Shown here one piece after another: positions 26,590 to 43,901 of a DNA stretch of 64,000 nt (the stretch's first letter is position 1; the number at the start of each line of letters is the position of its first letter). Below the pieces are notes generated by a model, which was not told the origin of the DNA, did no database searches, and saw only the letters and a list, made by a program, of their open reading frames with translations. Location of the stretch: NCBI RefSeq assembly GCF_009870125.1, contig NC_046683.1, positions 14,207,001-14,271,000 on the forward strand, given 5' to 3'. The translations under genes and the position numbers were made by a program. This stretch comes from Drosophila pseudoobscura. Its lineage: Eukaryota; Arthropoda; Insecta; Diptera; Drosophilidae.

Positions 26590-27015
26590 CAGAAAGAACA
26601 GTCCGACCGTATAAAGTATATATATTGTTGATCATCAACAATAGTCGTTGGTCCGTCGCAATGAGCGCCTAGATCTCAGAGCCTATAAGAGCTAAAACAA
26701 CCAAATTTTGAGTCCAGACTCCTTTGATATCACACTGTTACAAGTGTACTTAAAGTTTCGCCCAGCCCCTTTCCGATCGCACAAAGAATGAAAGGCAGTG
26801 GCACCCACAATTGTGAAGATACAAGACAATCGGGAAATGCGAGAATCATAGAAAATGACAAATCTGGCTTAAATAAGATCATTATTATAGGCAGAACCCC
26901 TAGAACCCCCTACCACGCTCATTCTCTTTCTCGCTCACACACTCTCCTCGTGCAGTGTGCGCCCTCCGGCGGAGGGGAGCGAGATAGAAACATACTGACT
27001 AAGTGTCGGGTCTAA
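26590..27015 (+). mobile_element. Dispersed repeat copy A (obscura-group type, Helitron/DINE-like?)
   Basis: This block shares an ordered set of short motifs with 59810-60110: TCCGACC followed by ATAAAGTATATA, then GAGCGCCTAG with CTCAGAG, then GAAGATACAAG, a CTCTTTCTCGCTCACACACTCT stretch, and a G+C-rich GCC-CC-GCGGAGGGGAG end. The same order in two distant places shows a dispersed family. From memory, similar sequence is abundant in obscura-group genomes and belongs to Helitron-like (DINE/ISY) elements. That assignment needs a database comparison. GAGCGAGATAG lies at 26977-26987. Confidence 0.55.
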
Positions 27016-30000
27016 ATGTAGAGCAGCGGCCCTTGCTGCGGCTCACAGCGTTCCCGCTCGTCCTTTCTCATCTGCTGTTTCCTTTGCTTCGTCCTTTTTG
27101 TTATTCGAGCTGTCTTCGCTGTCATTCGTTGTGTACTTCTCTTTTTTATTGCCATTCGCATTCTGTTTCTTCTTTTTCCTTGCCATTCACTTTTTTCTTT
27201 TTGTCTGTCAACTTATTCTTTGTTTTTTCTTTCGGTTTCTTTTTCTGCTCTTCTGCGGTAGCTCTTCTTCTAGTTGTTTTTCCCGGCTCTGCTTTATGTC
27301 CAGTGTTCTCTTCTTTGAAATTGAAGCTGAGCTTGAACCGCAGCTGAACAGCTGAGTCTGAGGCAGCAAATGCGGCAGAGAAAGTGGTAACAGCAAAATG
27401 TGCTGCCAGCTGCGCAGCCACATCACACCCGCGGCAGCATAGGAGACTCTGCAGTGTCCAAAAATAGGGCTAGGTCATCTACAGCAGCAGCACCTCCCCA
27501 ACAACACCGTCCCAGAAAACGGAAGCAGGGGACGGAGCTGCGAAAGGGATGCTGCAGTCGGCACGCCCATAGAAAGTGGGCGACAACAAAGCAGAGCAGA
27601 AGCAGAAGCAAAGCAGTGCCAAGGGCAGCAGCAGCACCAGCACCAGCACCAGCAGCATCCCCCATCTCAGGCCCCTTGGAGCACACTTTGCGGCGCAGAC
27701 ATAACCTCAACTTCTTGCGCGCTGCTTACCACGCTGCCAACGCTAGCGCCGGCGCTAGCAGAGCTGCTACCAGCAGCAGAAGCAGCCGAAACAGCCGAAA
27801 CAGCAGCAGGACCGGCAGAGAGGCAACGGCAGCCATTTTAGAGGCCAGGCAACAGCTTTACATGGATTTATGTCTATATATACATATGCATATGTGTGTG
27901 CGTGTGTGTATGTGTATTGGTTTGCCTTCATTTATTTTGGTTGTTTTTTGTTTTTTTTTTTTTATTTGTGGCAGCAGCAACTACAAAAGGGGGAAAATAG
28001 TGTCAAGGAAACTATTGAGAGACAGCGAAATAGATTAAATAAAAGATTATAGCTTTCAAAACTGAATTGAAACATCAAAACGTATCAATGGAAACCCAAT
28101 AAACCTTTAAGCCATTTCGGGCTAAACTTCAAGCAAAATCAATAGAACCCCAAGGATACCCAAAGCAACAATCTACAACAATTTGTATAAACTTCAAAAC
28201 CAAATCAATAAAATCCCAAAATAACTTGACAAAATATGACTTCAGCCAACTTCAAAACAGAGCCCAAAATGGGACCACCTTCAATAGAAAACCCTGCAAA
28301 TTCTCGTACAGCAAACGAATGGATTTTGGAGGGTGGCGAGAACTATTTATGATGGAATTCAGTACAAAAAATAACCAATTTTCATGGTATTCTAACACAT
28401 ACTAAATGAATTTACGCCGAGTGTCTATGAATTAATCCGACATCTGAATGTAGTATTTATAATGAATGAATAGGAATGATTAAATATAGTATGGACATGG
28501 ATTTTCCTTACGTTGTTCTCTCCAATTCCTTGTGATTACTTAAACAATTACTTATTTCGATATGATTTGGCTTGTTTTTTGTGCGTTTCGTTTCGTTTTA
28601 AGGGCGAAAGCTTAAGCTAAAATTTATTATTTATTTCATTGGGTATTTTTTTTTTTCTGCGCTTCTGAGACCGTCTTGAAGGCGGGGCTGTGTTTTTACA
28701 TTTTTCTGCTTTGGCTTTTTGAAAAAAAAAATACAAAAAAAAAGAAGGAAATATGTGAAAGAAGGGCCAACACACTCGCACAAACACGCACGGAGACGCA
28801 CACTCCAACACACATAAGCATACGCACACGAACGAACACACACACGCACACACACAGTGAAACGCGCACGCGGCGAGCAGCACGGAAAAAAAATGTTGAG
28901 AAATTTTGGCAACGACCGACTCTACTAGGGCCACGGCGACGGCGACGGCGACAGCGACGGCAACGGCAACGGCGACGGCTCCGGCAAACCTAGTAAAATC
29001 TGTAAACTACCATCAGATCCGAAATTTGTATCCATATTTATTTAAAAAAACATTTTAAACTATTCCGGTCATGGACCCGGGGCATCGGAAAGCAGTTTTT
29101 GACTTCAGTTTTCTGGCTTTTCCCTGTGCCGAATCTCGATATTGTTGGGTCCGTTCTGGATTCCTTACGTGCAATCTGCCCGTGCGCTGCGCACGCCGCG
29201 TCTGCCGCCGTGAAATGGGCTACGATTTGTGTTGAAATCTTGCGCGTAACTGAACCGAGCCGTTTTCCTATTCATTTCTATTCCACTTTTTCCGGAGATG
29301 CTGCGCTCGTTCGGGGTCGGATCCGGTCGGGTCGGGTCGGGTCGGGTCGGGTCGGACTTTGCCTCTTTGGCGGATTCATGCGAACAGCAGCCGTTGCCGT
29401 AGCCCCGTGCAGTGCCACTGGGCTCTGTGTCGGGCTCTAGGTCCGCGTCCGGCTATGGCTATGGCTCTGGCGCTGGCGCTGGCTCCGGCTCTGGGTTCAG
29501 GAAATCTGGCTGCGATGCCGATGACGATGCCGATGTCGCAGCAGCCGACAGCGATGGCAGCGGCGCGTACGATGATGCTAATGCTGATGTACAGTAGGTG
29601 TGAACGGGCATTTGTGGTGACATTTTATCGAAATCCTAGAGGCTCGTTCACAAATCAAACAAATCATCTTGTTATGTACATAACAATATTTAAAATATAT
29701 AAAATAGTTTATTCTTCGTATGGTTTGAATGGTAAAATCAAGTACAAATTACCATTTCCCACGAAAATGGTTTTCATAAACATTCTAAAATGTTATGGTA
29801 ATGATTTCAGCAAATAATATACATTTTTTTATCAGATGGTGGCCATTGTTAACTGTTCCTGATATTATGAAAGGCATTTTAATGTCTAAAATATTAAAAT
29901 ACTGGATGAAAATAATAAAAAACAGCGAACGCTGAATATTTGATGCACTTTAAAATTAGAAGCGTTACCCACTTGAATATTAATCTGCTTAATCATATAA

Positions 30001-31300
30001 AATACATATGTACATAAAAAAAAATATCACTCATTAACTAGTAATAAAAGACCTTCCGTTTATCCATTTATTTAAACGAGAATGTTACAAAATAAAATAG
30101 GGAATTAATTTTGTTTGTAATATACATTTGTACACATGCTAAAAATTTGGCTAGAAAAATCAAAATTCATACAAAAAATCCATCAAAATGTATTAAGTTA
30201 AATACATTTTTTGTTTAAAGAAATCGCAACAGATGCTACTGTGCAAGGCCGCGGCTGGACCAACCCGGCAGAGCAAAAGCCGTTTCGGCTCAGGCCGAAC
30301 CAGGCCGAGGCACAGCGGAGCCGATTATAGCAGAGCCGCAGCTCCAATGGGTGGGTGGGAACAAGGGTACAAGTGTGCAAGGTGGGGTCATGGGTTGTTT
30401 ACCAGCCATTCTCTTATTCTCCCGCTCCTGCTCTCCTGTTCTCTCTTGCAGCTGAAGCCAATTATGCCAATAATGAAGAGAACAATGAGAACACTAGCAT
30501 TGCCTTACCTTACCTGAGTATACCCTGAGTGGTTAAGTGTTTGGCTACCTCGCAAAACACATGGCATGGCATGGCATGGCCCAAAAAGCCTCCCGCCCAC
30601 ACAGGGGCACGTGCAGGCCGAAGGGATGTCCCAGAGAGAGTACAAGCGAACAGCAGCAAGAGAGTGTGCGGCGCTGCCAGGATACACAGCGGGACGCGGC
30701 GAAGTAACATCAGAGGCCGCAGCAGATTTTGTGTTCCCCCGGCCCATCCCCTGCACGAAACATGCGCAGAGTCCGAGGAGATTTTTTTTAATTAAATAAC
30801 GAGTCAAAGAGGGATGCAACAGCAACAACACATATCAGCCAAACAATTTTGAATAAAGTCTAGAACAATTTAAGCAAAAACCAAGGAAGCGATCGTTCGA
30901 AAAAATAAAAATAGTTATAAGAATAAGATTAAAAGAACGAAAACCAAACGAGTATAAAACGCGTGCGCTTCCAAGCATTTGAATTTCTGTTGAGTGGGTG
31001 GCCAATCGATAGATTGGCGCTGCTCATATTTGCGTCGCAGAACATCGTCATCCAGTGACGATATGTTTTATATATCGATACTGATATCAAAAAAGTATCT
31101 TTAAAAATATCGACAATTTCGACAAATATCGCGCCGCATATCATATCGGTTTTAACTGCAATAATACATCGATACTGTATCGATATTGCCATCGATACCC
31201 ATCCCATCTGCACAACTCTGTTTTTTTTATGTTTTAAAAACATATGCGGAAACAAAAATCAATACATTGCTAATGCATAGCGATTGCAATTGATTAACCC
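27016..31300. other. Gene-free stretch upstream of slpr with two GC-rich blocks
   Basis: No supported gene. GC-rich, CAG-rich DNA at 27360-27850 and a CpG-rich block at 29100-29600 may be promoters or non-coding exons, possibly of slpr isoforms. The second contains a GTCGG tandem run at about 29324-29355. The stretch 29640-30230 is AT-rich and featureless. Confidence 0.4.
31050..31200. promoter_or_regulatory. Cluster of DRE-like TATCGATA sites upstream of slpr
   Basis: The palindrome TATCGATA, the core of the DNA replication-related element bound by DREF in flies, occurs at 31073-31080 and 31178-31185. Further ATCGATA/ATCGAT half-matches lie at about 31168 and 31191, with ATATCG elements between them. 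The cluster is about 0.3 kb upstream of the likely slpr 5' exon, a position typical for DRE-type housekeeping promoters. Function is inferred from motif and place only. Confidence 0.55.
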
Positions 31301-31654
31301 AAGTATAATTAAATCCAGCCCGTTGCAGCCGCATTACCCCAACGACGTAACAAACGTAACGAAAAGACATCGGGACAACGACATCTCGACAATGGTGTGC
31401 TGTGTGCGTGCGTGTATGTGTGTTTTGTATCGTGTTGTCTGATTGTTTCGTGCGTGCCTCTGCCTGCGTGCAGTCGGTCGGTCGGTCGGTTGGTCAGACG
31501 GTTGGACAGACGGTCAGACGAAGAGGGTGATACGGCGAGGAACAGTGGAGCAGTGCAGGGACGGTAGCGGTGGCACCACTGCAGCAGCAACTACAACCAC
31601 AAAAGCAGCCGCCTCAAAAAAGGAGTGCAAGGCAATCTCTCTTTCTAGATCTGG

Positions 31655-31815
31655 GTGAGTGGAAAAAAGGCGCGCTGCACCCGAACCCGCAAAGACGGCA
31701 GGGCAGTGCAGTGGTGGGCGTGGTGGGTGGATGTTGCATCGCACCACACTGCTCTCCTCCTTCCAGCTAATGCTATTGTTAAGCCTCTTTTCTTCCATTT
31801 ATGTTTATCTCGCAG
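31655..31815 (+). other. slpr: 5' UTR intron of slpr (inferred)
   Basis: A CTGG/GTGAGT donor at 31655 and a pyrimidine-containing acceptor ending TTATCTCGCAG at 31815 bracket a 161-bp stretch before the slpr ATG. A second AG lies nine bases further on and could be used instead. Confidence 0.5.
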
Positions 31816-31987
31816 AATTCGCAGAATAACGCAACGCAACGCTCGACACAAAGACTGCTCGAGACGGCAGCGTGGATATCGGGGCGCGGGCCGGACGCGA
31901 TCGCGATCCTATGTGGCCGAGCGTGAGCCTTTGATGCGGCCACAGCACAGTCGATAAGGAACGGCAATACCGGTAGCAGGAGCAGAC

Positions 31988-37229
<5,242 letters not shown>

Positions 37230-39249
37230 ACCCGAGAGACGATAGATGATATGATCTAGATGTGTTGGTGTTGGTGCTGAAGTTGGACTTCTGGATCCTG
37301 GTTAACCTCGCTGCCTGGTGCACACCCACACCCACACCCATACACGAAACACTACCCATACCCGCACACAAACGCATAAATTGCTCATTGTTTTATATTA
37401 AAACCCTAGAATAAGCCAGAACCCGACTACATATCCGATTGCATTGATCCGAAAGACGAACGACAGATAGATAGACCTACTCTAAAACAGGAGTAGCAGG
37501 AACATCCCGTTAAGGGCTGGATTTGGGGATCCCTCCTCGATAGAGAGATGATATCAAATGGAATCGGACAATGATACGATAATTCAACTTGCAACCGAAG
37601 GCCCTCGATACGGTTCCTAAAGAAAGTAAAGCAATATTCATCCAGATTAGAGATGAAGACCAATCGATTCGTAATTAGTCCAGTGATCTGTGTGAGGTAT
37701 TAGAGAAAAAGTTTAAGGATTGATTAAGAACAAGATTAAATCTATTAAGGATTGACCACTACGAAGGTACGGATTCACCATTAAAGGGTGTTTACGAGTA
37801 GCACTATGGAACGAAAGATTACGAGCAGGAAGCAACTGCAAACGAGTGGCAATTGAGAAGAAGAAAGATACAATAGTAAAGGAGTGACGATTGCACAGAC
37901 GACGAAAACTGGCAAGGAGGGACTACTAGGAGAATGATTTGCTTGGGGGACTGTTTAACCACGAATCAGTAACGTAATGACGTGATGGAGGGGATACTAA
38001 CACATCCCATAAAGATGCATGGGACGATGGCAAAATATTTCAAGCTAAACCAATATTCATAGATGTTTAACGACTTGGATTAACCTTAAGGAAACAACAT
38101 ACTATATATGTATACAACTATATTTATACCGATGCATACATGCCTACCTACACGACTCCGATGTAGGCGTATAAATCCCTACCATACATTACATTACATA
38201 CATCTTAGTTGAACTAAGTTTTAGTCGTACGAATCCGTGTGAATCTTTTTTCTTTTTTTTCATATCTTGCTTTTACTGTATCTTTGTGGGAGTTATTTTC
38301 AAAATTCAAAGGAAGGGATTTCATTCCGCAGTGCTCCACAATTTGTAGAATCTTTTTCTTTTCGCTGTCTGTATACCCTGTACTCAAAGCGTATAGGGTA
38401 TATTCGATTCTTAATATTAATATGCATAAATGAGTACCGGGAATTAGTAGTGTTGACTGGTTTGAACCTAAAATTAATTAATCTATCATAATGGAGTTTT
38501 TTTAAACAAACGAAAACCTCATACATTTTAAAAGATACTCCCATAATTACAAATTAAAAATATAAAAACAAACCCCTGCATCAAAGAAATGAAGCGAAGG
38601 AGGATTAAAGCGTTTTGTGGAGCACGCAGCGAATTTAATTTAATTTCAACTTCAATTTGATTCGATTTAGTATTTTGAGCACAGTTTTATTTTTACATCG
38701 GTTCGTGTCCTTCATATATTTATGCTTTCTTTCAAACAACAAACTAAAAAGCAAAAAACTAAAAAAAAAAACTGTGATCAAAAATGAAGAAAGAAAAAAT
38801 GATGAACTTTTTTTGTATTATTTTTATGGACATTTTTTGTTAGATTGTATTTACCAATTTTTTTGTCTTCTTTTAACGTTTAAATTTCGATTTGATTTCA
38901 ATGTACTTTGTATATGAATGTATTTTCCATTTGGGCAGGGCCCCAGCCCGCAGGGGCCTACCCAGAGAAACACCCCCCATAAAAAGATCATAGAATTGGA
39001 AATCCAGTAATAAAACGAAGTAAATAGAAACTGGAGACAAGTTTTGATTGCTATAAGCCGTAACACTACCCGTTAGCCGTAGCCGTAGCCCCCACCTAAT
39101 ACGGACAGGGAGACACTTGAACGGACTCCGAAAGGTACATGGATGGTACTTGGTATGCGGTGGTTATTGCTATTGGTATTGCCTGCGGTGTCAACCCCTG
39201 TTCCTTGTTCCCCATTGCCCCACAACAAACAACTGTAGACTGACTGTAG
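37230..39249 (+). other. slpr 3' UTR and intergenic DNA
   Basis: No coding sequence seen. The first part is presumably the slpr 3' UTR. Beyond about 38200 the DNA is AT-rich with A and T runs. The 5' UTR of the next gene must start somewhere before 39361. Confidence 0.5.
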
Positions 39250-39360
39250 ATTTCCTTGACCCAATTATCGATTCGATCCTACTCAACACCGTCTCGTCAA
39301 CTGCCGCTCTTCGTGTGGAATGCGATCTACGATGCCATAGGATACCAAAGCAACAACAAA

Positions 39361-41343
39361 ATGGACAACTATCGCCCGGGAGTCACCACGAACATGCCCA
39401 TCATGTCGCCGTCGCCATATCTCCTCAGCCGCTTTACCAGCAACGTGCCACTGCCCACCCTGTACGCGGGCGATTCGGCCCGGAAGCCGAAGCTCTCGGT
39501 GATCGAGCTGCTCCTGTACAACATGGCCTCGCTACTGGCCGGCGTGGCGGCCGGCTACGATGTGCGCATGTCCAATGTGTCGCCGGTGCATCCCACGCTG
39601 CTAAGCGAGTTGCCGGCGCTGAAGGCGGCCCCCAAGGCAGCTGCAGCAGCGGCAGCCGCTGCACTGGCGCTTTCGGCTGAGGAGAATTCCCTGACGGAGC
39701 AGGAGGAGGATCAGCAACAGCAGCTGCAGCTGCAACTTAGGCAGGAGGAGGAGTTGCAGGAGACGCCCCGCAAGCTGGTGGGTCACGCAAGGTGAGTGTA
39801 CGGGTTAGGATAACACTCATCGAAAGCACACTAACGATCCATTCGTTTATTTAATATCCGGTCAGGTATGGCAGTCTGGAAGTGGGCGTCAGCTCATCAC
39901 AGCCCACCTCACTGGCCCGTCGCATCGGTGGCAGTCAGCCGTATTACACTCCAGTGCAGCGCACGCCTCAGCACCAGATGCACCACCAGCAGCACCAGCA
40001 CCAGGCGGCACCACTCGCACCTGCGGCCGCCCCCATACAGCCGCAACCCGTACAAACCGCTGCCATAACCGCTCTCTATGCGGGCTCCCAGCCGCCGACG
40101 CCATCGCCGCGGCGAAAGCTGAGCAACAGCAGCTTTGGCAACACGGACGGTGCCTTCGAGGAATTTCGCGTGGGCGGCGGCATCGGACCGCCGCCGCTCT
40201 ACGCCCCGGCCGACTACCTGAGGAACGGACCGAGCTACTCAAACGATGGTGCCGGCAACTATCGCAATGGTTACTTTGGTGAGTGTCTGTCCTCTGTTGT
40301 CTGTCGAAGATTCAGGTTTGGAGGCTAATTTCTCACATCTGCTCCAACCAGGTTCCAACTACTTCCCGTATCGGCCAGAGCTGAACTATAGCTACGAGCG
40401 TGACTGCAAATCGTATCCGGACTACTCCTACGACTACAATCATCGGCTGCCCGACTACTACGACTATCAGTACGAGGCGCCAGTGGTCCCAGTGCCTGTT
40501 GCCGTGCCCGTGCCCGTACCCGTGCCGGTGGCAGTGCCCGTTCAAGCGCCCACATCCTTGCCGCTGCAGGCCCAGACCCGGACGCCGCCGCCCCGCGTCC
40601 CCCAGATGGGTGTGAGTGCCGGTGGCCATCGGAGGACCCCTTCGACCGTATCCAGCAACTCAAATGTACTGCTGGAGCACGAGGAGCTGCTCTACGACTA
40701 CAACAATCTCAATCTGAATGTCGACTACGAGAGGGATAGAGAGCAGGCGCCGCCGATGCCGCCACCCACGAAGCAGGAGCTTTACGCCGGCTCGCCCAAG
40801 CTGCTCAATCGCCTCATTCACAGCCCCTTGCCGATGACAAAGAGCAAGTATGCGTCGGTTGCGCGCCCCGCCAGCCTGCCCTTTGAGCAGCACGCCCTCA
40901 CCCTCACCTACCAGCAGCCGATGGTGGTGCCACCGGCCACCGTCAGCAGCAGCCAGGCCAAGCTCCGCAGCTCGCTGAAGAAGTACAACAAAAGTAGCAG
41001 CAAGGGCACGGGCACACCTCTGAACGGCTCCATATCGTCGCAGCAGGGCACTCCCACGAATCCCACGCCCCCGGACTCGCTGACCAGCGACGATAGCTCC
41101 TACCTGAGCGCCAAAGAGGGGTCCATCGGATCGCAGCACAGTCGGGTACGCTTCAGTCCGGAGGCGTATCTGGATGCCAATTCCTTGCCATTGCCGCCCC
41201 ATGCTCTGGTTCGCCGCATGACGGCCCCGGCCATGCAGCAGCCGCATCAGCAGCAACAGCAACAGCAGCAGCAGCATCATCATCATCGGAGACATCGTCA
41301 GGCTTCCAGTGCCAGCACACCCTCGCCCTCGACATCCTCCTAG
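39361..41343 (+). CDS. Unrecognised three-exon gene, Pro/Tyr/Gln-rich protein
   Basis: Exons 39361-39791, 39866-40278 and 40352-41343 join in phase (AAG/GTGAGT, GGTCAG; TTTG/GTGAGT, CAACCAG) to give 611 residues. The ATG at 39361 has the good context ACAAAATGG and is the first ATG after an in-frame stop at 39247. Residues about 40-85 form a conserved-looking segment (RKPKLSVIELLLYNMASLLA, then GYDVRMSNVSPVHP). After that come Ala and Gln runs, a Tyr-rich stretch (SYERDCKSYPDYSYDYNHR), a PVPVAVPVPVPV repeat and a Gln/His run. It looks mostly disordered; no enzyme or known domain is recognised. It lies 2.1 kb downstream of slpr on the same strand but has its own start. The frame continues past the stop at 41341 (see the extension). 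Confidence 0.8.
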
Positions 41344-41529
41344 CAGGCGCGACTGGCGCTGACCCTTCAGTTGGCGCGCAGTCCGGGAGCGGACATCGGA
41401 AGCGGAGGCGTAAGCAGTGTGGCAGCGGCTGGCAGCATGGGCTTGTCGCTGCACCAGCAACGTGTTCCCTATCGCTGGTACTCGGGTGCTCGACGCTCCC
41501 GCTCGGCCCACTACGAGTACCGGCTGTGA
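41344..41529 (+). CDS. In-frame extension after UAG stop, candidate readthrough
   Basis: After the UAG at 41341-41343, followed by C, the same frame stays open for 61 codons to a TGA at 41527-41529. The peptide starts QARLALTLQLARSPG and ends with an Arg/Tyr-rich SRSAHYEYRL, in the style of the upstream protein. Alternatives are a 50-nt intron (a weak GTCAGG donor to the CCTAGCAG acceptor, shorter than usual fly introns, which would change frame), a recent nonsense change, or chance. Confidence 0.45.
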   Translation, partial: QARLALTLQLARSPGADIGSGGVSSVAAAGSMGLSLHQQRVPYRWYSGARRSRSAHYEYRL

Positions 41530-43281
41530 GAGAGCGGGACACCAGCAGGAAAGAGACAGCAGCGGCACGAAAGCGAGTGGGATAGCAATAGCCCATTGTA
41601 CGGCTTATACCTCAAGGAGTTTCGGATCATTGCCGTGATGAGACTCCAGAAGCAAACCCCTTAGGAGGGGACAATTTTTTGATGTGTGAAAGTTGAAATA
41701 GTCATCGAGGTTGTTCATATGCGTGTACTTATGGATTTCGATGTTTCGATGTGCCCCCGACTTGTGCGATTTGCCTTAAAAGTAGTGTTGAAGACTAGTT
41801 CCCGAACCCACATCCTACATCCTACAATCACATCCGATGGAAAAAGAATTCTATAGACAATTGTACTCGTCGCATTTTATGCGCGTAGATAGCGAGACGG
41901 TTTCCAACTCGCAAAACAACAACACCAACAGCAACAATAATAATGTTAAATAATACTTTGTAATTCCGTAAAGAACATCCACAACATCCCAATATCAAGA
42001 CACAGACACGCCAGCCAGCCGCCGTAAGCTCCATTTTTAAGTCTGACAAAATGTTTATATATAATCATACCTTATACCTTATATATATACACATATACCT
42101 AGACTAGAGACCGATATATATATATATAGCTGCGTTAATTCCCCAACCACTAGCTCTGAATTGAATACTATATTATGATGTGTATTGGTATAGTATACTC
42201 GTACTCATTCAAGATAAATACTATACGTTATATGTGTAAGCCCATGCCCTATATACAAAAAAAAACAGCATTCTAACGAAGCGCGCTATTTTCCAAATAA
42301 CAAAACGAATGTATAATATCCAGAAAAACAATATACATATACTCGTATACCCATGTTCTTCTGCTTAGAGGTGTATAGCTTATACTTTGTCCTTGCAGAG
42401 AGGAATTGTAATGTCCTGTCCGTCTGTTCTTAACTTTTTGTATCGGTTCTATCAGGAACAATCCATCTGCAAGGGTATCAGATGCTTCGGGCTCCCGAAG
42501 CTAGCCTTCCTCCCTTGTTATATATTGGAATGGTCGGTCACAAATCCACTCTACACACACACACACATATATATATATAGATATATACAAATATGATGAT
42601 TATCTATAACTAATTAATAACTATAATTTAGACAAATTGTTGTTTATGCTCACAGGAGAAACGCAAACGTTAACCAAACAAGAAAAGAAAGGGGAAAAAG
42701 GAATATATGTATGTACGTGTCTGATAGTTGATAGAGAACCAAAGCAATATATCTACATATATACGCAGACATACTATACTATACTAAACCATACCATACT
42801 ATATACATATATATATGCTATATATATTGTACGAGTACAGGAGACAGAAAAGAACCATCAGATACAAACGATAGCCAACATTTTACCTTCTAGTTTAATT
42901 GCAATCCTTCCCGTGCCCCCGTACACCCATTATTTATTTATTAATCAGCCCCAAGTCCGGAAAGGAGACCAGACTCGCGTTTCCAGTATATCCGTATCTG
43001 TATCCGTATTTTTTTGTGCCGTTTAATTGCCATGAATTAATGAATTAGCAAGCGGCAGCGGCTCCCCGGTGCCCGGCGCCTCGAAAATAATACTTGAATG
43101 CAATAATAAATGCTGCTTGTGACTTATGTTATGTACAAATTAGCAATTAACGTTTAAAACTTAACAAAAGGACAACAAACTCATTTAATATTTAAACCAT
43201 TCGATTCGGAGACCAAAATAAGTGACAAAATAAAAACTATTTTTTATAGAAAACCAACTATTCCTCGGCCTTCATTCTTCT
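41530..43281. other. 3' UTR and intergenic DNA
   Basis: No gene seen. AT-rich with several TATATA runs (42060-42130, 42560-42600, 42740-42840), most likely the 3' UTR of the preceding gene followed by spacer. Confidence 0.5.
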
Positions 43282-43901
43282 TTGGTCAGCCGGGAGCATA
43301 AAAGGCTCTGCTCCTTTCTGAGGGGCCCCACAAAAGTCGCTCGCTCGCTGGAAGGTCGCAACAGCAGTACCCCAAGCCAGGACAGCGTCCTGGAGTGTAG
43401 GGAGTCCCGCCGGGCACTGGATAACCTATGCGCTCGGCATGCAAGCCCCCGAGGACAGGCCAGGAGCCCGCTCTGGCGACGGATCTATCGCTGCTTTGCC
43501 GCGATCATGTACGTGTGGCAGCTAACGGTATATGGGGGGGGCATGGAGATCAAACAGGTGATGACCTCGCTGCAGGTGGCCATCGATGCGGTTATCCTGC
43601 CCGAAAAGATCTTGGCTCTGGTCTGGGGTCTGCCGATGCTTCGACGGCCCTGGATGGTCGGTGCTGGGAAACGATCGAATTCCATCGGTGTGGTTCTACC
43701 AGCTGCTGCTCTTCTATCTGCACCAGGCCCAGCAGCCTATCGCCCTTACCGCCATGAAGATATTCCCCATCAATCTGGCTGTCCTACTGCCCCACTGCCC
43801 CACGAAGCTATCATATCTCTCTCTCTCACCTGCAGATCGCCAAGTTCTCCTTCTCGCTGTACGCCCTCATCAAGGGCATGAATCTGGGCGAGAGCGAGTG
43901 A
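43282..43901 (+). pseudogene. Decayed odorant-receptor gene (7tm_6 family)
   Basis: Two receptor-like pieces lie next to each other in different frames. The first (from about 43400, frame of 43282) reads [20 protein letters not shown] and then [20 protein letters not shown] with [14 protein letters not shown], as in the N-terminal third of insect odorant receptors. The second (about 43687-43780, frame of 43586) reads [20 protein letters not shown] with KIFPINLA. After an intron-like stretch ending CACCTGCAG comes [19 protein letters not shown], the classic odorant-receptor C-terminus, and a stop at 43899. The roughly 200 residues between the pieces are missing and the frame shifts. D. melanogaster has Or7a in this cytological area, so a remnant of an Or7a-type gene is likely but not shown. 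Confidence 0.75.

Noticed and set aside
27400-28038. Plus-strand frame of 212 residues rich in Ala, Arg, Ser and Gln
   Set aside because: It follows CAG and GCA repeats, ends in a simple hydrophobic tract from T-rich DNA, and has no family match; more likely 5' UTR or spacer.
41290-41340. 50-nt intron that would remove the UAG of the unrecognised gene
   Set aside because: The donor GTCAGG is weak, the length is below usual fly introns, and the resulting frame reads less protein-like than the direct continuation. Kept only as an alternative to readthrough.
40660-41568. Minus-strand frame of 302 residues opposite exon 3 of the unrecognised gene
   Set aside because: Antisense shadow with Leu/Arg/Val bias from the CAG-rich coding strand.
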